Source: Actinomycetes bacterium (GTDB taxonomy: Bacteria > Actinomycetota > Actinomycetes > Actinomycetales > Microbacteriaceae). From it: a stretch of DNA of 16,988 bases. Position 1 is the stretch's first letter, and each line of letters begins with the position of its first letter. Shown in pieces: positions 1-4,983 of this stretch. Position numbers and translations under genes: made by a program. The stretch is taken from positions 1-16,988 of the forward strand of contig JAEXHA010000158.1 of the NCBI GenBank assembly GCA_023450335.1, written 5' to 3'. Under the pieces are notes generated by a model. It was not told the origin of the DNA and ran no database searches. It saw nothing but the letters and a program-made list of their open reading frames with translations.

Positions 1-999
1 CTGCTGCGCCGTGCGCGCGTCGCCCAGCGCCAGGTCGAGCCGATCGCGAAGCCGGGCCACGGCATCCACCGTCGCCGTCGGCTGCCGCCGCGCGCGCCCG
101 GCCCACTCGTCGAGGCGCTCGGTGATCAGGCGCATCTCGCTGCCGAGTCGATCTGCGTCATCCGACTCGAGCCGAGCGCGCACCTCTGCCGCCTGGCGAA
201 GCGCTGCGCGCGCCGTCTCGAGTTCTTCGTCGACGGCAAGGGCAGCCTCGGTCACCAGGCGATGGGTCTCTTCGAGTGTGCGCGCAGCCGCATCCGCCCG
301 GCGCAGCTCACGCTCGGCCCGCGCCAGCTCGGGCAGCACCGACCGCGTCGGGTCGTCGACGTGTGCCGCAGCCTCGTCGAGCAGGCGGTCGGCTTCGGCC
401 AGCGCGGCCACGGCCTCACGCGCCCCGCGATCAGCGGCCGTCCACTCCGAGGCATCGAATCGTGCGGCGAGTTCGGCCCGCAGCGCTTCGGGATCACCCA
501 GCTGCTCGCGCAGCCGACCGGCGCGTTCGCGAGCCGCGGCCAGCTGCGTGCCCGCGGTCACGTTGCGCTGCATCCAGTCGGTGTGCTCGCGCCGGGCATG
601 CTCGATTGTGGCCAGCGCCGCATCGACGCGGGTCGTGATGCGGCGCGACACGCGGCGCACCTCATCGGGGTGGCTCTCGGCCGTGAACTGGGCGTACTGG
701 GCGAACGCGTCGTCGCGCGTCTGCTGCGCGGTGATGCGGGCGCGGCGCAGCGAGGGCGGAGCGGCGCCGTCGTACAGCGCGCCCGACAGACCCACCTCGA
801 GGTCGAGCTCGTCGACGGCGTTGTCGAGCCGCACGAGGGCTGAGCCGGCGGCTGTGCGCTCGACCTCGGCCGCCGCGCGGGCACGCGGCGACCGGCGCGA
901 GCGGCGCAACGCCCAGATCGCGCCGGCGCTGAGAACCGCGGCGGCTCCGAAGACGACGAGGGCGGGCAGCACCCACGCCCACACGTCGCCCGGGCTCAC
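1..999 (-). CDS. membrane-anchored coiled-coil protein, partial (3' end outside window)
   Basis: An open frame of 333 codons runs on the minus strand from a GTG at 999 to the left edge without a stop, so the C-terminus is missing. The GTG overlaps the TGA of the upstream HAD gene (GTGA), which argues for translational coupling and fixes the start. Residues about 5-31 form one hydrophobic helix (WAWVLPALVVFGAAAVL onward), followed by a basic stretch (RRSRRSPRAR), which suggests an N-out/C-in membrane anchor. The rest is rich in Ala, Arg, Glu and Leu with long heptad-like helices and few glycines or prolines, as in coiled coils. One N-terminal helix followed by cytoplasmic coiled coil recalls EzrA-type or septation-associated proteins, but I see no family signature and assign no function. 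Codon use resembles the neighbours. Confidence 0.72.
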   Translation of the reverse strand, partial: MSPGDVWAWVLPALVVFGAAAVLSAGAIWALRRSRRSPRARAAAEVERTAAGSALVRLDNAVDELDLEVGLSGALYDGAAPPSLRRARITAQQTRDDAFAQYAQFTAESHPDEVRRVSRRITTRVDAALATIEHARREHTDWMQRNVTAGTQLAAARERAGRLREQLGDPEALRAELAARFDASEWTAADRGAREAVAALAEADRLLDEAAAHVDDPTRSVLPELARAERELRRADAAARTLEETHRLVTEAALAVDEELETARAALRQAAEVRARLESDDADRLGSEMRLITERLDEWAGRARRQPTATVDAVARLRDRLDLALGDARTAQQ

Positions 1000-1676
1000 G
1001 CGTCCTCCGGAATCAGCAGCAGATCGCGCAGTTCGTCGATCGTGTCGACGACGGCCTGCGCGCCCTCGGATTCGTGTGGCCAGCTGAACCCCCAGCGCAC
1101 GAAGATCACGGGCACATCGTGCACGGCGGCGCCGTCGATGTCGTGGTGCCGGTCTCCGATCAGGACCGGACGGCTGGTGTCGTGCCCGAGAGCGGCCAGG
1201 CGACGCAGGGACTCGCCGATGATGTCGGCTTTGGATGCCAGGGTCTTCTCGTCGGGGGTCGCTCCGGTGATCGACTGCAGCAGGGGCGCGAGGTCGAAGT
1301 GCTCCATGAGCGCGCCGACCTGCAGCTCCGGCTTGGAGCTGGCCGTCGCCTGGGGGATGCCGGCATCCGCCAGGTCGGCGATGAGCTCGCCGATGCCGGG
1401 GTACAGCCGGGCGCCGGTCGTGTAGCCGTCCGCCTTGCCGATGCGGCGATACAGCGCCGTGGCGGCGGTGGCCTGCTCAGGCGAAAGCCCCACGTTCGCC
1501 TGGAACGACTCGTGCATGGGCGGGCCGATCCAGTGGACGAGCTCTTCCCGCGTGGGCGCCGGAAGGCCCAGCTCGTTCAGGCAGAGGGTCAGGCGGCGGA
1601 GGATGCCCTCGGACGCGTCGACGACGGTGCCGTCGACGTCCCACAGGACACAGCTGAACGGCGACCGTGATGTCAT
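996..1676 (-). CDS. HAD-family hydrolase, phosphoglycolate-phosphatase-like
   Basis: This 226-aa protein has all four HAD motifs. Motif I is DVDGT with nucleophile D13 and acid/base D15. Motif II is Ser113 in ASSKP. Motif III is probably K149 in ASKADIIGESL. Motif IV is GDRHHD with D175 and D179. Residues about 18-95 between motifs I and II are helical and match the C1 cap of the PGP-like subfamily. The length is normal for that group. Such enzymes remove phosphate from small metabolites in the cytoplasm; the substrate cannot be read from the sequence, and phosphoglycolate is only the family default. The ATG at 1676 lies 6 nt after a TAGGGT -10-like hexamer and no Shine-Dalgarno sequence is seen, which suggests a leaderless mRNA. 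It overlaps the downstream coiled-coil gene by GTGA, so the two are probably one transcript. Confidence 0.9.
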   Translation of the reverse strand: MTSRSPFSCVLWDVDGTVVDASEGILRRLTLCLNELGLPAPTREELVHWIGPPMHESFQANVGLSPEQATAATALYRRIGKADGYTTGARLYPGIGELIADLADAGIPQATASSKPELQVGALMEHFDLAPLLQSITGATPDEKTLASKADIIGESLRRLAALGHDTSRPVLIGDRHHDIDGAAVHDVPVIFVRWGFSWPHESEGAQAVVDTIDELRDLLLIPEDA

Positions 1677-1682
1677 GCACCC

Positions 1683-1688
1683 ACCCTA
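1683..1688 (-). promoter_or_regulatory. -10 hexamer of the HAD gene, leaderless type
   Basis: TAGGGT on the minus strand fits TANNNT and ends 6 nt before the ATG at 1676. Transcription would therefore start at or beside the start codon. No ribosome binding site is present in the short gap. The -35 box is not recognisable. Confidence 0.5.
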
Positions 1689-1714
1689 CAAACGGCATCG
1701 ACCTGCACCGCGGG

Positions 1715-1720
1715 TAGGCT
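1715..1720 (+). promoter_or_regulatory. -10 hexamer of nucS, leaderless type
   Basis: TAGGCT fits TANNNT and ends 7 nt before the GTG start at 1728, the spacing expected when the transcript begins at the start codon. No Shine-Dalgarno sequence is seen. The whole divergent gap between the HAD gene and nucS is 51 bp, so both promoters lie almost back to back. Confidence 0.5.
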
Positions 1721-1727
1721 CGTCGCC

Positions 1728-2480
1728 GTGCGTCTCGTCATCGCCCGCTGCTCCGTCGATTACACCGGCCGCCTCAACGCGCATCTGCCTGAGGCGACTC
1801 GGCTGTTGCTGCACAAAGGCGACGGCTCGCTGCTCGTGCACTCGGACGGCGGATCGTACAAGCCGCTGAACTGGATGAGCCCGCCCTGCACGCTCAGCAT
1901 CGTCGAGCCCGACGAGACCGACGTCGATGTCGTCGAGAAATGGCGGGTCACGCACGCGAAGACCGGCGATTCGCTGACCGTGCGCATCTACGAGGTGCTG
2001 CATGACTCGGCGCACGAACTGGGCGTGGACCCGGGGCTGGTCAAGGACGGCGTCGAGGCCGATCTGCAGCGGCTGCTGGCCGAACAGGTGTCGGTGATCG
2101 GCGACGGGTTGACGCTTGTGCGCCGCGAGTTCCCCACCGCGATCGGCCCCGTCGATCTGTTGCTGCGCGAAGCGGCTGTCGTCGTCGACGTCGAAGGCGC
2201 GCCTCCGGCGAAGGTGGATGCCGGCAGCGCGGCATCGGGCGCAGGTCATGTCGCCGTCGAGGTGAAGCGTCGCGCCGGCATAGACGCGGTCGAGCAGATC
2301 ACCCGGTACCTCGAGCTGCTCAACCGCGACCCCCACCTGCGGCCGGTCAAGGGTGTGCTCGCCGCGCAGGCGTTCGCGCCGCAGGCTCGCACTCTGGCAT
2401 CCGATCGGGGGATCGACTGCGTCGTGCTCGACTACGACGCCATGAAGGGTGTCGACAGCGGACGGCCGACCCTGTTCTGA
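1728..2480 (+). CDS. nucS: mismatch-specific endonuclease NucS (EndoMS)
   Basis: The 250-aa protein matches actinobacterial NucS/EndoMS, the nuclease that cuts both strands at mismatches in bacteria lacking MutS/MutL. The N-terminal domain (about 1-120) begins MRLVIARCSVDYTGRL and holds the DNA-binding/dimerisation fold. The C-terminal RecB-like nuclease carries the active site: D143 in GPVDLL, E178 and K180 in AVEVKRR, then EQITRYLELLNRD. The C-terminus ends GRPTLF, matching the short Leu-Phe tail that binds the sliding clamp in studied homologues. One oddity is about 21 extra residues between D143 and E178 (about 149-172, Ala/Gly/Val rich), where I recall homologues having only about 14 residues from Asp to Glu. 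The GTG start follows a TAGGCT box by 7 nt; an upstream start is unlikely because the HAD promoter lies there. It is a single-gene unit convergent with the MFS gene. Confidence 0.93.
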   Translation: MRLVIARCSVDYTGRLNAHLPEATRLLLHKGDGSLLVHSDGGSYKPLNWMSPPCTLSIVEPDETDVDVVEKWRVTHAKTGDSLTVRIYEVLHDSAHELGVDPGLVKDGVEADLQRLLAEQVSVIGDGLTLVRREFPTAIGPVDLLLREAAVVVDVEGAPPAKVDAGSAASGAGHVAVEVKRRAGIDAVEQITRYLELLNRDPHLRPVKGVLAAQAFAPQARTLASDRGIDCVVLDYDAMKGVDSGRPTLF

Positions 2481-2516
2481 GTCGGACCTCCACGACGCCG
2501 AGCCCGACCGGCTCAG
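2477..2516. terminator. possible bidirectional terminator between nucS and the MFS gene
   Basis: The 32-bp convergent gap and both stop codons hold overlapping inverted repeats. GAGCC (2500-2504) pairs with GGCTC (2510-2514) across a 5-nt loop. An outer CTGAG (2477-2481) can pair with CTCAG (2512-2516). No T-run follows on either strand, so this is only a plausible GC-hairpin terminator. Confidence 0.35.
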
Positions 2517-3748
2517 TGGTGTGCGGCGCCGACCTTTGTGCCGGCCAGCGGCTTGGCGGCGCCTGAGGCCAGGCCCGAGGCCACCACGAGGGCGACCAGG
2601 ATGAACAGGGTGTTCAGCAGTCCGATGTGGTCGCTGATCACGCCCAGTACGGGCGGGCCGCACAGGAAGGCGACGTAGCCGATCGTCGCGGCGGCACTCA
2701 CGCGGGCGGCGGCCTTGGCGGGGTCGTCGGCGGCCGCCGACATGCCCAAGGGGAAGCCGAGCGAGGCGCCGATGCCCCACAGCGCCGCGCCGAGGAACAC
2801 GAGCGGCAGGGTGGGGGCGAGGATCACGAGCAGGATGCCGGCGGCGGCGGTCACCGCCAGCACGCGCAGGATGGTGACACGGCCGAACCGGTCGACGAGG
2901 GGACCGCCGGCCACACGCACCGTCGTCATCGCGATCGCGAACACAGTCAGCGCCACGGCGCCGAGCTCGGCGCCCCCGCTGTGGTCCTCGCTCACGGCGA
3001 GGGCGAGCCAGTCGTTGGCGCCCCCCTCGGCGAACGACATGCCCAGCATGACGACGCCCAGGGCATATGTGCGCGGCTCACGCCAGGCCGACAGCGCCAC
3101 CGCCAGGCGCGCCCGCCAGCCGGGCCGTTCGACCGGGTGGGCGTCGACCGTGTCGCCGACGGCCTCACGCGCGGGAACATTGACGTAGGCCGCGAGGGCC
3201 ACCAGCACGATCACGATCGCGATGATCGCGGTATGGGTGAAGACGCTGACGGCCAGGCTCGCCGCCAGGGCGCCCAGACCGGCGCCGAGAACCGTTCCGA
3301 GGCTGAAGAAGGCGTGGAACAGCGGCAGGATCGTCTTGCTCACATGGGTCTCGATCGCCGCGCCCTCGACGTTCATCATGACGTCGCAGGCGCCGTTGCC
3401 TGCGCCGAACAGGGCAAGGCCGATGAGCACAAGCGGTACCGAGGGCACGACGTTCACGCCCACGCCGATCAGCGCGACACCAGCCGCGAAGGCGATCATG
3501 GCGCCGAACATGCCCCGGCGCGTGCCGAAGCGCGCGATGATCACCGAGGCCGATGACAGGCCCAGGATCGACGCGATCCCCATGCCCAGCAGCAGCAATC
3601 CGATGTCGGTGTTCTCGATGCCGAGGTCGGCCTTGATCGAGGGCACGCGCGCCGCCCACGTCGCCACGCTGAGCCCGCTCGCGGCGAAGATCGCGAAGAT
3701 GGCCGTGCGCCACCGGACGAGCTGCGAATGCGTGAGTGCCTGGTTCAC
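2513..3748 (-). CDS. major facilitator superfamily transporter, YbjJ-like
   Basis: A 411-aa protein with about twelve hydrophobic segments in two halves. The loop between TM2 and TM3 has an MFS-type basic turn (IARFGTRRG), and the second half repeats it (VDRFGRVTILR). GNGACDVMMNVEGAAIE and MSFAEGGANDWLAL resemble the E. coli YbjJ type of MFS protein, often found with sugar-type regulators, but the substrate is not known and import versus export cannot be told. The chosen start is GTG at 3748 (VNQALTHSQLVRW), 6 nt after a TATGCT box. The frame stays open far upstream, but that part runs into the antisense of the LacI gene. Head-to-head with the LacI gene across a palindromic operator, it is the probable target of that regulator. 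Confidence 0.85.
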   Translation of the reverse strand: MNQALTHSQLVRWRTAIFAIFAASGLSVATWAARVPSIKADLGIENTDIGLLLLGMGIASILGLSSASVIIARFGTRRGMFGAMIAFAAGVALIGVGVNVVPSVPLVLIGLALFGAGNGACDVMMNVEGAAIETHVSKTILPLFHAFFSLGTVLGAGLGALAASLAVSVFTHTAIIAIVIVLVALAAYVNVPAREAVGDTVDAHPVERPGWRARLAVALSAWREPRTYALGVVMLGMSFAEGGANDWLALAVSEDHSGGAELGAVALTVFAIAMTTVRVAGGPLVDRFGRVTILRVLAVTAAAGILLVILAPTLPLVFLGAALWGIGASLGFPLGMSAAADDPAKAAARVSAAATIGYVAFLCGPPVLGVISDHIGLLNTLFILVALVVASGLASGAAKPLAGTKVGAAHH

Positions 3749-3754
3749 CGCGTC

Positions 3755-3760
3755 AGCATA
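3755..3760 (-). promoter_or_regulatory. -10 hexamer of the MFS gene, leaderless type
   Basis: TATGCT on the minus strand ends 6 nt before the GTG at 3748. Its first base is the first base of the 16-bp palindrome, so a repressor bound there would cover the -10/-35 spacer. The expected -35 position falls on an A/T-run near 3778-3784. Confidence 0.5.
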
Positions 3761-3775
3761 TCGAATCGATTCGAT
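3760..3775. promoter_or_regulatory. LacI-family operator, perfect 16-bp palindrome
   Basis: ATCGAATCGATTCGAT is exactly self-complementary with a central CG, the usual form of LacI/GalR operators. It lies in the 51-bp gap between the divergent MFS and LacI genes, touching the MFS -10 box on one side and covering the expected -35 zone of the LacI promoter on the other. One dimer bound here could repress both genes. Confidence 0.75.
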
Positions 3776-3786
3776 CGAAAAAACAT

Positions 3787-3792
3787 TAGGAT
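3787..3792 (+). promoter_or_regulatory. -10 hexamer of the LacI gene, leaderless type
   Basis: TAGGAT ends 7 nt before the GTG at 3800 and no Shine-Dalgarno sequence is present. The -35 region at 17-bp spacing (3764-3769) lies inside the palindrome. Confidence 0.5.
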
Positions 3793-3799
3793 CGACACC

Positions 3800-4945
3800 G
3801 TGCAGCCACGCCGAGCCACCATCGCCGACGTCGCGCGCGAAGCCGGGGTGGCCGCGTCGACGGCGTCCGTCGTGTTCAGCGGCAAGGCGGGTGTGTCGGA
3901 TGCCACCCGCGAACGCGTGCTCAGCGCTGCCACCGCGCTCGGTTACACCGGGCCCGACCCGCGGGCTGCGTCGCTCCGCCGCGGGCGCAGCGGCATCGTC
4001 GCGGTCGTGTTCGAAGAACAGCTCGGCGCCGCCTTCCTCGACCCGGTCAAGCGCCTCATGATGGACGGCCTCACCGCGGCCGTCGCCCCCCTGGGTGCCG
4101 GTCTCCTGCTGCTGCACGACGCCGATGCGCTCGGCGACCCCGACGAGGCCCGCAACGAGGCGGCCGACACCGACGAGACCGACGAAGCCGACAACGTCGA
4201 CACCCATCCGTCGCTGACGACCACCCCGATCGACGCCGCCGTGCTCATCGGCTGCAGTCCGCGCGTGCGCGAATCGCTCGAGGTGCTGCACGGCCGCGGG
4301 GTGCCCGTCGTGGTGATCGAGGGTGACGCCGGAGCCGACGTGCCGCAGATCCGCCTCGACAATCGTGAGGCGCAGCGGGTCGCCGCCGCGCACCTCCGCG
4401 ATCTGGGGCATACCCGTGTGGCCACGGTGACCCTGCCCGCCGATGCGCACACCGGCCGGGGTTGGATCGCGCGCGGTCAGGCCATCGCCGTCGATGTGAC
4501 CGCCGAGCGCCTGGCGGGCGTGCGCGACGTGTTCCCGGATGCCGGTGCCTACGCCGCTGCGGGCAGCTCGATCGACGAGGGGCTCGCAGCCGGCCGCGTC
4601 ATGCTGGCCGACGCCGCCACCCGGCCGACGGCCGTGCTCGCCCAGAGCGATCTGCTGGCCGCGGGCGTCATCCGCGCCGCCGAAGAGGCGGGTCTGCGCG
4701 TGCCCGAAGACCTCAGCGTGACGGGGTTCGACGGGGTGCGCGTCGACGGCCTGGCCCCCTACGAACTCACGACTCTCGTGCAGGAGGCCGTCACCAAGGG
4801 ACGGCTTGCCGGCGAGGCGATTGCGACGATGCTGGCCGGCGACACACCGGCATCCACTCATCTGACCTGCACGTTCCGCCACGGAAATACGACCGCGCCG
4901 GTTGCCGATCCTGGTGAATCGGCCGTGAGCCGACCCGTAGAATAG
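3800..4945 (+). CDS. LacI-family transcriptional regulator
   Basis: This 381-aa regulator has a LacI helix-turn-helix at residues 7-26 (TIADVAREAGVAASTASVVF) and a hinge-like segment near 52-61 (PDPRAASLRR). A periplasmic-binding-protein-like effector and dimer domain follows, with family-typical LEVLHGRGVPVVVIEG, VAAAHLRDLGHTRVA and the C-terminal SVTGFDGVRVDGLAPYELTTLVQ. The GTG at 3800 is chosen because it begins just before the HTH and sits 7 nt after a TAGGAT box; longer frames upstream would cross the operator. Residues about 113-138 are an Asp/Glu/Thr-rich insert in a loop of the effector domain, longer than I expect for the family. It probably represses itself and the divergent MFS gene through the palindrome; the effector is unknown. 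Confidence 0.92.
   Translation: MQPRRATIADVAREAGVAASTASVVFSGKAGVSDATRERVLSAATALGYTGPDPRAASLRRGRSGIVAVVFEEQLGAAFLDPVKRLMMDGLTAAVAPLGAGLLLLHDADALGDPDEARNEAADTDETDEADNVDTHPSLTTTPIDAAVLIGCSPRVRESLEVLHGRGVPVVVIEGDAGADVPQIRLDNREAQRVAAAHLRDLGHTRVATVTLPADAHTGRGWIARGQAIAVDVTAERLAGVRDVFPDAGAYAAAGSSIDEGLAAGRVMLADAATRPTAVLAQSDLLAAGVIRAAEEAGLRVPEDLSVTGFDGVRVDGLAPYELTTLVQEAVTKGRLAGEAIATMLAGDTPASTHLTCTFRHGNTTAPVADPGESAVSRPVE
4938..4943 (+). promoter_or_regulatory. candidate -10 of the mnh operon
   Basis: TAGAAT is close to the TATAAT consensus and lies across the last codons and stop of the LacI gene. It would start transcription near 4950 and give a leader of about 35 nt with a strong ribosome binding site. 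A -35 is not clear. If real, the operon has a promoter separate from read-through from the regulator. Confidence 0.4.
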
Positions 4946-4969
4946 GGCGCACGACCCCCCGCTGCTTTT

Positions 4970-4975
4970 AGGAGG
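4970..4975 (+). promoter_or_regulatory. strong Shine-Dalgarno sequence of mnhA
   Basis: AGGAGG lies 8 nt before the ATG at 4984 and fixes the start of mnhA. It is the best ribosome binding site in the window and contrasts with the leaderless genes upstream. Confidence 0.85.
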
Positions 4976-4983
4976 CCTGGCGA

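Noticed and set aside
11..1087. 358-codon plus-strand open frame at the left edge
   Set aside because: It consists mainly of Ser, Arg and Ala and is a frame shadow of the minus-strand coiled-coil gene.
1677..1727. Longer HAD protein starting further upstream, towards 1698
   Set aside because: That start belongs to a different frame and would run through the nucS/HAD promoter region; the ATG at 1676 begins right before the DVDGT motif as expected for the family.
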